DNA of 64,000 nt from NCBI RefSeq assembly GCF_009727155.1, contig NZ_WNWM01000002.1:6849454-6913453 (forward strand). The letters are read 5' to 3'. A model generated the notes under the pieces. It searched no databases. It was not told the origin of the DNA and saw nothing but the letters and a program-made list of their open reading frames with translations. Below are positions 49,169-56,659 of the stretch, in pieces (position 1 is the first letter of the stretch; each line of letters opens with the position of its first letter). Source of the DNA: Pseudoduganella dura (GTDB lineage: Bacteria > Pseudomonadota > Gammaproteobacteria > Burkholderiales > Burkholderiaceae_D). The position numbers and the translations under genes were made by a program.

Positions 49169-49734
49169 TTCGCCCCCAGCTTCACGGCGGGGAAGTCGAC
49201 CGGCACCTGCAGCGCCACGTTCACGTAGTTGGTGAACAGGTTCAGCGCCACGTGCGCCAGGATTTCGACGACCTGCCCGTCGTCGAAACCGGCGGCGCGC
49301 AGCGCTTCCACGTCGGCATCCCGTACCTGCGCGCGATGCTCGACGACGGCCACGGCGAACCCCAGCGCGGCTGCGGTCTTCGGATCGTCCGAACGGCCGG
49401 CCTGGGCGGCGCTCATCTCGGCGGAACTGGCGCCGGCCTTGCGGCCCAGCGCCGTGTGCGCGGCCAGGCAGTATTCGCAGGCGTTGCGATCGGCGATGGC
49501 CACGGCGATCTGCTCGCCCAGCTTGTGGCCCAGCGTGCCGCCGCCGAGGGCGCCGAACGCGGACCACATGCTGGCCAGGGCGGCCGGCGAATTGGCCACG
49601 GCGCGGAACATGTTGGGCGTGGCGCCGAACGTGCCGTGGATCTGTTCGAGCAGGTCGCCGGCGATGCCCGTGGCGGTGCGGGGTTCGACGAGCGCGACAC
49701 GGGCGGAGGCGGAGGGGTGGGAGGTGACGGACAT
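49165..49734 (-). CDS. carboxymuconolactone decarboxylase / AhpD-like protein
   Basis: Protein of 189 residues starting MSVTSHPSASARVAL; AAGGAAT lies upstream. All-helical AhpD-like fold with the redox motif NACEYCLAAHTALGRK (CxxC with following His), the signature of alkylhydroperoxidase-type members, and the C-terminal VEILAHVALNLFTNYVNVAL helix. Family members regenerate peroxidases or remove radicals. It is the first gene of a two-gene unit with the redoxin, stop and start overlapping, and has a predicted TTGACA promoter at 49860-49887. A longer frame to 49842 lacks a ribosome-binding site. Confidence 0.88.
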   Translation of the reverse strand: MSVTSHPSASARVALVEPRTATGIAGDLLEQIHGTFGATPNMFRAVANSPAALASMWSAFGALGGGTLGHKLGEQIAVAIADRNACEYCLAAHTALGRKAGASSAEMSAAQAGRSDDPKTAAALGFAVAVVEHRAQVRDADVEALRAAGFDDGQVVEILAHVALNLFTNYVNVALQVPVDFPAVKLGAK

Positions 49735-49859
49735 GGCGATTCCTTTCGACTGTAAGTTAGGATTCGTAAATATCATGAACGAAGATCGGGAACGAAAAAT
49801 GGGATGCGGTGGGGGCTTCACTTTCTGCTGCGTCGCGTTCACCGCTGCCCATGACCGTC

Positions 49860-49887
49860 ATCTTAGGCCATCCCGGAAATATGTCAA
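49860..49887 (-). promoter_or_regulatory. predicted sigma-70 promoter of the AhpD-like/redoxin unit
   Basis: On the minus strand a perfect TTGACA -35 (49887-49882), 16 bp, TAAGAT -10 (49865-49860). The start of transcription would be near 49853, about 120 bases before the start codon. AGGACTCCTAAC just upstream and GTTAGGATTCG near 49756 are partial repeats of each other that might bind a regulator. Confidence 0.6.
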
Positions 49888-49963
49888 GGACTCCTAACTA
49901 TATTTTTTTATCGCGTTGCAAGGCATGGCTACGCCGCCCCCGCCAGGGAAAGGCGCGACCCGG

Positions 49964-51748
49964 TCAGCGGCCGAAACGGAAGTAATCGAACTCCGCGTAG
50001 CCGGCCCGCGTGGCCGTGTTCGACGGCGTGCCGCCCGGCGCCTGCGCGAACAGTCCCACCTGGGTGCCGACCCAGCGGCCGGGCCGCGTGGTGAACGCGG
50101 AGCCGAATGGCCGGAAAGCGACGCCATCGAGGCTATAGCTGAAGGTCACCCTGGCATGCGTGGAACGCAGCATCGAGTGCCAGTAATGCGGCACGTCGGG
50201 GGCCGGTTCGGCCACTTCGACGGGGCTGAACGACAGCCGCACGTGGACGGGCCCCGTCACTTCCAGCGGCGCCGCGAGCACGGTTTCGGAACTCTGCTGC
50301 ACTTTCCCCTTGTTGACACCCAGGTCGGCATCGAGCCGCGTGGCCTGCACCAGCCGCTGGCCGGCCGGCGTGTTTTCCAGGCCGATCCACGCATAGTCGT
50401 AGCCATACACCAGGAGGCCGGCACGCTCGCCCGGCTGGCCGCCGGGCTTCAGTTCGATGGACGTGGTGACCGAGAACGTCATGCCCGGCAGCTTCTGCGT
50501 CAGCAGGTGCCCCGCCTCCCACAGGTTGGCCGGGGACGATACTGCCTTCAGGCGCAGCCGCCCTTTCACGCCGCCGTCCACCCAGTCCGCCATCGGGTTG
50601 GCCATCCATTGCCAGCCCAGGTGGCGGCCATCGTCGAACTCGTCGCTAGCGACGGGCGCGGTCGCGGGTGGCTGCGCCGCCACCTTCGGCTTGCGGTGGC
50701 GGGTGACGGGTTCGCCATAATGCTCCTTGCCCTGCCGCGCGCCGATGACCGGCCAGCCGTCGGCGCCCCAGTGCATCGGCTGCAGGAACACCCGGCGCCC
50801 GTAGGAGTCGGTGTCCGAGAAGTGCACGAACCAGTCTTCGCCGGCCGGCGTGTGCACCCAAGCGCCCTGGTGCGGGCCGTTGATCGCCGTATCGCCCTGG
50901 TCCATGACGTTGCGGCCCTCGTACGGCCCCTCGATATGCCTGGCGCGGAATACGCCCTGCCAGCCGCCCTTGACGGAGCCCGAAGGCACGAACACGTAGT
51001 AGTAGCCGCCGCGCTTGTACAGCTTCGGCCCTTCGGTGGTGAACCACGGCGTCGGACCCTGCGACGTGGCCGCCTTCGGCAGCCTGTCGCCATCGATGAT
51101 GCGCCTGCCGGCATCGAGGGTGCGCGTACCGTCCGCGCTCATCTTCTTCAGCGTGACGACGTTCTTGAAGCCGGCGCGCGAGCCGGCGAAGGCATGCACC
51201 AGCCAGGCCTGGCCGTCGTCGTCCCAGAACGGCGCAGGATCGATCGCGCCCTTCGAATCGTCGACCAGCACCGGCGCGGACCACGGCCCTTTCGGATCGG
51301 TGGCGCTGACCATGAAGATGCCGAAGTCCGGATCCGGATAATAAATGTAGAAGCGGCCTTCGCGATGGCGGATCGCCGGCGCCCACACGCCGCCGCCATG
51401 GCGCGGCACCGCGTGATGCGCCTCGGGCACGTTCTTCGCCAGCGCGTGGCCGATCAGCGTCCAGTTCACCAGGTCCTTCGAATGCAGCACCGGCAGGCCG
51501 GGCACGTTCGTGAAGCTGGAGGCGGTCAGGTAGAAGTCGTCGCCGACCCGCACCACGTCGGGGTCCGAATAGTCCCCATTCAGGATCGGGTTGATGAAGG
51601 TGCCGTCGCCCTGGTCGGGCATCCACACGCCGGCGGGCATCGGGGCGGCAACGGCCCTGGCGGCCTTGGCGGCCGGGGTGGCGGCATGGACTTGCGGGAG
51701 CGTGCAGCTGGCGGCCAGCAGCAGGCTGGCGAGGGTCGTGGATCGCAA
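49964..51748 (-). CDS. secreted glycoside hydrolase family 43 (arabinofuranosidase/xylosidase type)
   Basis: Enzyme of ~594 residues. The likely start is TTG 51748 with GAAGAG upstream, giving the signal peptide RSTTLASLLLAASCTLPQVHA; an ATG at 51841 lies amid putative operator repeats. The five-bladed propeller (~45-370) shows the catalytic base Asp in NGDYSDPDVVRVGDDFYLTA, the pKa-tuning Asp in GAIDPAPFWDDDG and the acid Glu in FTTEGPKLYKRGGYYYV. The last ~200 residues form a concanavalin-like beta-sandwich domain (DEFDDGRHLGWQW; AGLLVYGYDYAWIGL). It should trim arabinose or xylose side chains from plant polysaccharides in the periplasm or outside. It is not in an operon with its neighbours. 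Confidence 0.9.
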   Translation of the reverse strand: MRSTTLASLLLAASCTLPQVHAATPAAKAARAVAAPMPAGVWMPDQGDGTFINPILNGDYSDPDVVRVGDDFYLTASSFTNVPGLPVLHSKDLVNWTLIGHALAKNVPEAHHAVPRHGGGVWAPAIRHREGRFYIYYPDPDFGIFMVSATDPKGPWSAPVLVDDSKGAIDPAPFWDDDGQAWLVHAFAGSRAGFKNVVTLKKMSADGTRTLDAGRRIIDGDRLPKAATSQGPTPWFTTEGPKLYKRGGYYYVFVPSGSVKGGWQGVFRARHIEGPYEGRNVMDQGDTAINGPHQGAWVHTPAGEDWFVHFSDTDSYGRRVFLQPMHWGADGWPVIGARQGKEHYGEPVTRHRKPKVAAQPPATAPVASDEFDDGRHLGWQWMANPMADWVDGGVKGRLRLKAVSSPANLWEAGHLLTQKLPGMTFSVTTSIELKPGGQPGERAGLLVYGYDYAWIGLENTPAGQRLVQATRLDADLGVNKGKVQQSSETVLAAPLEVTGPVHVRLSFSPVEVAEPAPDVPHYWHSMLRSTHARVTFSYSLDGVAFRPFGSAFTTRPGRWVGTQVGLFAQAPGGTPSNTATRAGYAEFDYFRFGR

Positions 51749-51795
51749 TATCGTCTCTTCGGGTTGTAAGGCATCCGGCCGCGCGCTCGCGGCCT

Positions 51796-51837
51796 TGTTA
51801 GCGCTCAATTTTGCACAGAATGTGATGTTGAGCGCAA
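51796..51837. promoter_or_regulatory. inverted pair of GAGCGC-type sites upstream of GH43
   Basis: GTTAGCGCTCAA (51796-51807) and GTTGAGCGCAAC (51826-51837) are inverted copies of one site, centred 30 bp apart, 48-89 bp before the GH43 start. Each has a GCGC core and resembles a LacI/GalR-type operator, distinct from the TAACGTTA type. Confidence 0.45.
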
Positions 51838-51946
51838 CCATACAACCGCGCAAGCTGGTGAGGGAATGCGCGGAGAGACACGATTCAAACCTGGATGCCG
51901 GCCGGCATGCCAACACGCCGGCGGACGGCTTGCGCCGGGCCGGAGC

Positions 51947-52714
51947 TTATTGCTGCGCGGCGCGGCGGCCGCGGGCGCGGCGCCGGGCCATGCCGGCCAG
52001 CAGCGCCAGGCCCGCGCCGATCATGCCGAGCGTGGCCGGTTCCGGTACGGGCGACAGTTGCGTGTGCTCCGTGCCAGGGCCCGGCGTGTGGCCGCCCATG
52101 CCGTAGGTGACCGCGCCGAACGGCGATTGAAAGCCCGCCAACGGTAGCAGCGCCGGCTGCGGCTCGCTGGCCACGGTCTGCGCCATGGCGTCGGCCGCGG
52201 CCACGTCGTCGGGCGAGGCGACGCGCGTGAACGCGGGTTCGGCAACGGGGATGGCATCCACTTGCGGCGGCGTCGCCGCCCCGGCCTTGGGCCCGCCCGC
52301 CCCGCTGCCGCCGCCCGCTACCCGTTGCACCCGGCTGATGTTGCCGCAGATTTTCGGCACGATCAGGCACTGCTCGCCCACGCAATACACGGTAGCCGGC
52401 TCGCGCGCCGCGGCGGACCAGCCGTTGCGCGTAACCGTCTCGCACACGGTGCGCTGGCCGAAATGCATGCCGGTGATCCGCGGGCTGTAATCGTACTTGC
52501 CAGCGATGCTGTCGCGCATGATGGCAACCGTGTCGTCCGCGCGCCCGCTCTCGATCCTGGCGATCAGCTGGGTGCGTACCGGCGCGGGAATATCCACGTA
52601 GCGGGACACCGCTTCGGTCACGCTGCCACGATACGGATTGCGGCCGGGCTGGTTCCACGAACAGTGGGACAGCATGGCGGTGGCAACGGCGGCACTGGCG
52701 AGCAGAGTGGACAT
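51947..52714 (-). CDS. MHFG-family PEP-CTERM protein
   Basis: Protein of 255 residues. Short N-terminal hydrophobic segment (MSTLLASAAVATAML), then the conserved core [20 protein letters not shown], a Tyr/Asp-rich helix, the family motif ITGMHFGQRTVCETVTR, and a Cys pair in [20 protein letters not shown] Gly/Ala/Pro linker with a DAMAQ helix follows, and the sorting signal VPEPATLGMIGAGLALLAG plus RRRARGRR. It is a paralogue of the divergent gene at 53011, of identical length. By the C-terminal signal it is an exosortase substrate. The function of the MHFG core is unknown. A good promoter lies at 52747-52775. Confidence 0.85.
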   Translation of the reverse strand: MSTLLASAAVATAMLSHCSWNQPGRNPYRGSVTEAVSRYVDIPAPVRTQLIARIESGRADDTVAIMRDSIAGKYDYSPRITGMHFGQRTVCETVTRNGWSAAAREPATVYCVGEQCLIVPKICGNISRVQRVAGGGSGAGGPKAGAATPPQVDAIPVAEPAFTRVASPDDVAAADAMAQTVASEPQPALLPLAGFQSPFGAVTYGMGGHTPGPGTEHTQLSPVPEPATLGMIGAGLALLAGMARRRARGRRAAQQ

Positions 52715-52746
52715 GATGTCGTGGGTGTTGAATTTGGGTAACTATG

Positions 52747-52775
52747 AGTATATCCGCGGGACAATTTTATTACAA
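52747..52775 (-). promoter_or_regulatory. predicted promoter of the leftward MHFG gene
   Basis: On the minus strand TTGTAA, 17 bp, TATACT. The -10 box matches consensus at 5 of 6 positions and the -35 at 4 of 6. Transcription would start near 52740, giving a leader of only about 25 bases. The rest of the 296-bp divergent gap is AT-rich between 52760 and 52900; no equally good rightward promoter was found. Confidence 0.6.
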
Positions 52776-53010
52776 TCTTGCAATTGAATGCTCCCAGGAA
52801 CTTTGATACATCGACACAACAGTTACGTTGCAATTCGGGCTTCATCAAAACTAAAAGTTGTTCTTCAGCAGTTTATTGATGATAGGATTCTTTCCGTGGC
52901 CAAACTACCGCCACCAAAGTCCGGTGCCCTCATCGCCACCCGGACGGCCGCGATGGCAGGCCGTCCGTCTTGCAGTAGCCATCGCTGCGACAGCGCACGC
53001 CGCTCCAATC

Positions 53011-53778
53011 ATGTCCCTGTTATTAGCTTCGGCCACCCTGACGGCAGCCGCGATGGTCCCCGCCTGTTCCTGGAACTCGCCGGGCCGCAATCCCTACCGC
53101 GGCACGGCCACCGAAGCGGTCTCCCGCTACATCGACATCCCGGCCGACACGCGTGCCCGGCTGGCAGCCAGCATCGATGCCGGCACGGCCGACGATGACG
53201 TGACCATCACGCGCGACGCGATCCGCGGCCGCAATGCATACCAGGCCGCCATCACCGACATGCACTTCGGGCGCCAGACCGTGTGCGAACGCGTCACGCG
53301 GGAACGCTGGCCGGCCGGCGCGCGCGAGCCGGCAAAGGTGTATTGCGCCGATGGCTACTGCCTGATCGTGCCGAAAATCTGCGGCAATATCAGCCGCATC
53401 CGCATGACAGGCGGCGGCACGTCGGGCGGCGGCAATGCCGGCGAAACGGGCGGTGCCGGGCCCGGACCCGGCACCGCGTTGCCCGCTTTCCCGCACCGCC
53501 CGGGGGCGATCCCGGAACCCGCGGGCGCGCCGGAAGTGGATATCGAAGCGGCCGACGCGATGGCGCAGCTGTCCATGGCGCCCGCCGCCCCCGCCCCGCG
53601 GCTGGAGACCGTGCCGGCACGTCCGTTCGGCGACTGGACGCCGGGGCCGATCGGGGCCATGCCGGGCGGGCCGCTGCCCGCGAGGGTGCCGGTACTGCCG
53701 GTGCCGGAACCGGCCGGGTGGCTGATGTTCCTGATCGGGGCGGCCAGCCTGTTGATCTACTCGCGCTTTCGCCGCTAG
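53011..53778 (+). CDS. MHFG-family PEP-CTERM protein
   Basis: Protein of 255 residues from ATG 53011, chosen because its N-terminus then aligns with the divergent paralogue ([21 protein letters not shown]); an earlier frame to 52858 is possible but less coherent. The same blocks follow in order: [56 protein letters not shown], a Gly/Pro linker with the DAMAQLS helix, and [18 protein letters not shown] with a short basic end (SRFRR). The divergence from its partner lies mainly in the linker. No clear ribosome-binding site is seen. Exosortase sorting is predicted; the role is unknown. Confidence 0.83.
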   Translation: MSLLLASATLTAAAMVPACSWNSPGRNPYRGTATEAVSRYIDIPADTRARLAASIDAGTADDDVTITRDAIRGRNAYQAAITDMHFGRQTVCERVTRERWPAGAREPAKVYCADGYCLIVPKICGNISRIRMTGGGTSGGGNAGETGGAGPGPGTALPAFPHRPGAIPEPAGAPEVDIEAADAMAQLSMAPAAPAPRLETVPARPFGDWTPGPIGAMPGGPLPARVPVLPVPEPAGWLMFLIGAASLLIYSRFRR

Positions 53779-53862
53779 AAGGGGCAAAGCGCGCCGGCAA
53801 CTGCGCTGGCAAGGAGCGCTGGCAGGATTTGCGGCACCGGCAACGGGCGCCGCAGGCGGCCG

Positions 53863-55125
53863 TCAGGCACGCGCCAGCGTGCGGATCGCCCCAACCAGCC
53901 TGTCCAGCTCCGCCGTGGTGGTGAAGAACGACGGCGTGACGCGGATGCAGCTGCCGGCCGCCGGGCCGTCGCGTGCCACCGTGAAGATGCCGTGATCGTC
54001 CATCAGCGTGCGGGCCAGCGCCACATTGGCCTCGAAGGTCGTCCTGCCGCGCAGGCGGAACGACGTTACCGCCCCGTACATCCCCGCTTCCTCGGGCGTC
54101 AGTATCTGCACGCCGGGAACCTCCAGCACCTGGCGCACCCAGTGGTCGCGCAGCGCGCGCAGGCGTGCCTGGCGCCATGCCAGCGGCACCTGGCCATGGA
54201 ACCGCAGCGCGGCGGGAATCGTCATGATGGCGGCCACGTTGACCGTGCCGGAGTGCACCCGCGCACGGATATCCGAGGCGGGAAACAGGCTGTTGCCCCG
54301 TTCGATGCCGATATCCTGCAGCCGCCCGGCACGGATATAAAGGAAACCCAGTCCCAGCGGCGCGCCGATCCACTTGTGCAGGTTGGCGCCCACGAAGTCG
54401 GCGCCGAAATCGGGAATTTTATAGTCGAGCTGGCCCCACGATTGCGCCACGTCGACGATCACGTCCACGTTGCGCCCTTTCGCGATGCGCACGATCTCCG
54501 TGACCGGAATCACCAGCCCGGTGCGATGGCTGACATGCGTGAGCAGCAGCAGTTTCGTGCGCGGATGCCTGGCCAGTGCCTGTTCATAGGCCTCGATGAC
54601 GTTCGCGCGCGATGCCGGTTCCGGGATCAGCACGGTCGCCACCGTGGCGCCGCCGCGCCGCGCAAGATCGTTCATCGCATCGATCATCGTGCCGTAATCG
54701 AGGTTGCCGACCATGACGGTGTCGCCCGCCTTCAGCAGCCGGTAGTTCGAGATCAGGTTCTGCAGCGATTCGGTGGCGCCGCGCGTGATCGCCAGTTCCG
54801 CGGTGGCCACGCCTGCGTGGGCGGCCAGCGTGGCGCGGATCGCCTCGATGCCTTCGCGGTCGAATTCGCGGCGCAGGTAGCGCGAGTTGTTGCGGTTCAG
54901 GTAATCGGTATTGCGGCGGTAGGCTTCCGCCACCGGTGCCGACATCACGCCGTAATACGCGTTCTCGAGGTTGACGAAACCGGTCGCCAGGTCGTAGCTG
55001 CCGGCAAGCGTGTCGCGGCCGTGCGCCGCCGGCGCCGCGGCGTTGCCGGCCGGCGCGGCGCCACCGAGTGCCGCGCCGGCCGCTACCTGCAGCAGCGAGC
55101 GCCGGCGATACTGGAATTGGTGCAT
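53863..55125 (-). CDS. Tat-exported class V aminotransferase-like protein
   Basis: PLP-dependent protein of 420 residues; the start at 55125 has AAGGGG upstream. The N-terminus YRRRSLLQVAAGAALGGAA is a twin-arginine signal, unusual for this cytosolic fold. The aminotransferase V / cysteine-desulfurase-like domain (~45-420) has FVNLENAYYGVMS, TRGATESLQNLI, VDVAQSWGQLDY (PLP ring contact) and the Schiff-base Lys in GANLHKWIGAPLG. Family members include isopenicillin N epimerase-like and selenocysteine lyase-like enzymes. The substrate is unknown. Export in folded form would allow PLP loading in the cytoplasm. It converges with the MHFG gene and is monocistronic. Confidence 0.85.
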   Translation of the reverse strand: MHQFQYRRRSLLQVAAGAALGGAAPAGNAAAPAAHGRDTLAGSYDLATGFVNLENAYYGVMSAPVAEAYRRNTDYLNRNNSRYLRREFDREGIEAIRATLAAHAGVATAELAITRGATESLQNLISNYRLLKAGDTVMVGNLDYGTMIDAMNDLARRGGATVATVLIPEPASRANVIEAYEQALARHPRTKLLLLTHVSHRTGLVIPVTEIVRIAKGRNVDVIVDVAQSWGQLDYKIPDFGADFVGANLHKWIGAPLGLGFLYIRAGRLQDIGIERGNSLFPASDIRARVHSGTVNVAAIMTIPAALRFHGQVPLAWRQARLRALRDHWVRQVLEVPGVQILTPEEAGMYGAVTSFRLRGRTTFEANVALARTLMDDHGIFTVARDGPAAGSCIRVTPSFFTTTAELDRLVGAIRTLARA

Positions 55126-55223
55126 GGATACCCCTTGGTGAGTGGACCGCACCACGTTACAGCTTGCGCAGCCGGCTGTCATGCCCCTTGGGGCAGATGC
55201 GCGGATGCCCGCGCCGCGCCGGT

Positions 55224-56531
55224 TCAGGCCTCGCCGGGCGTTTCCTCGTCCTTGCCGAGGCAAAAGGCGTGCACCTTGTCGATGCGCTTGTCGTCCATGC
55301 CGGCCACCACGAAGCGCCAGCTTTCCCACTCCACCGAGTCGCCCGCCGCGGGCAGGCGGCCCAGCAGCAGCATGATCATGCCGCTGATCGTGTGGTAATG
55401 GCCCTTCTCCTCTTCCGGCACGGCGCGCAGGACCAGGCGGTCCTTCAGCTCGTGGATCGGAATCGTGCCCTGCAGCAGCCACGAGCCGTCCGGCTGCGCC
55501 ACGGCCCACGCTTCTTCCACGTTGCGCGGCGTGAATTCGCCGGTCAGCGCCTCGAGCATGTCCTGCACCGTGACGAGGCCTTCGATCCCGCCGTATTCGT
55601 CAATGACGAACACCATCTGCACACCGCTGGCGCGGAACTGGTCGAGCAGCCCCATGCCGGTCAGCGTCTCGGGCACGTAGACGGCCGGCTGCGCGATCGC
55701 GGCGAAGTCGGGCAACTGCCCTTTCGCCACCACCGCGAGCGCCTGTTTCGCGGTGACGATGCCCAGCACGTTGGCCAGGCCGCCGTCGCAGACGGGGAAA
55801 CGCGAGTGTTCCGAGTCGAGCAGGCGCGCCAGGTTCTCGTCGACGGACAGGCGCATGTCGAGATAGACGATGTCGGAGCGCGGCACCATCAGCGAACCGA
55901 GCTTGCGGTCGTCGAGGCGGAACACGTTGCGCACCATGTCGTGCTGCTGCTGCTCGATGGCGCCGCTTTCCGAGCCTTCTTCGAGCATCGCGTGGATTTC
56001 TTCCTGCGTGACGCTGTTCTGCGATGTCTGCCGCACGCCCATCAGCCGCAGGATCGCGTGGGTGGAGCCGGTCAGCAGCATCACGAACGGGCGCGTCATC
56101 ACCGCCAGGCTCTGCATCGGCCGCGCCACCAGCCGCGCCACCAGCTCGGGGCTGAGCTGGCCCAGGCGCTTCGGCACCAGCTCGCCGATGACGATCGACA
56201 CGTAGGTGACGACGATGACGACACCGGCCGTGGCGGTGATCTCGGCCGGCTGTTCGTTCATGCCGTGCCCGATGAACCAGCGCGACAGCGGCGCCGCCAG
56301 CACGGCCTCGCCGACGATACCGTTCAGGATGCCGATCGACGTGATGCCGATCTGGATAGTGGACAAGAAGCGGGTCGGGTCTTCCGCCAGCTTCAGCGCC
56401 GCTGCCGCTGCATGATCGCCCTCGCCCGCCAGCTTCATCAGCTTGCCCCTGCGCGCCGTCACCAGCGCGATTTCCGACATGGCAAACACCCCATTCAACA
56501 CGATCAGGCCGATCAGTATCAACGACTCCAC
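55224..56531 (-). CDS. CNNM/CorC (HlyC-type) membrane transporter-associated protein
   Basis: Protein of 435 residues starting with GTG 56531; GGGA lies upstream. The CNNM/DUF21 membrane domain (~1-190) has three or four helices (LILIGLIVLNGVFAMSEIALV; ITATAGVVIVVTYVSIVIGELVPKR). A cytoplasmic CBS pair follows (~205-330; LMVPRSDIVYLDM; GVQMVFVIDEYGGIEGLVT), then a CorC/HlyC domain (~345-430; GSWLLQGTIPIHEL, WRFVVAGMDDKRI). Relatives are involved in Mg2+/Co2+ efflux or homeostasis. The old name hemolysin is misleading. It is a single gene with no operon partner. Confidence 0.9.
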   Translation of the reverse strand: MESLILIGLIVLNGVFAMSEIALVTARRGKLMKLAGEGDHAAAAALKLAEDPTRFLSTIQIGITSIGILNGIVGEAVLAAPLSRWFIGHGMNEQPAEITATAGVVIVVTYVSIVIGELVPKRLGQLSPELVARLVARPMQSLAVMTRPFVMLLTGSTHAILRLMGVRQTSQNSVTQEEIHAMLEEGSESGAIEQQQHDMVRNVFRLDDRKLGSLMVPRSDIVYLDMRLSVDENLARLLDSEHSRFPVCDGGLANVLGIVTAKQALAVVAKGQLPDFAAIAQPAVYVPETLTGMGLLDQFRASGVQMVFVIDEYGGIEGLVTVQDMLEALTGEFTPRNVEEAWAVAQPDGSWLLQGTIPIHELKDRLVLRAVPEEEKGHYHTISGMIMLLLGRLPAAGDSVEWESWRFVVAGMDDKRIDKVHAFCLGKDEETPGEA

Positions 56532-56615
56532 TTACGTCCCTTTATCACACGCGAAGGGATGATCGTAGCATGTTGCCAGCAATACCCGCGCGGCAACGAA
56601 TTTACAGCCCAGCTC

Positions 56616-56648
56616 GTGTCACACTGGTGCCTGGCACCAGTGTGACAC
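56616..56648. terminator. 33-bp perfect inverted repeat downstream of GH2
   Basis: Arms of 16 bp (left arm GTGTCACACTGGTGCC) around a single central T, starting 11 bp past the GH2 stop codon on the minus strand. It could terminate the GH2 transcript or be a member of a dispersed intergenic palindrome family; it shares the GTGTC/GACAC and CCGG-poor style of the larger element at 34707. No T-run follows. Confidence 0.55.
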
Positions 56649-56659
56649 GGACTCGACAG

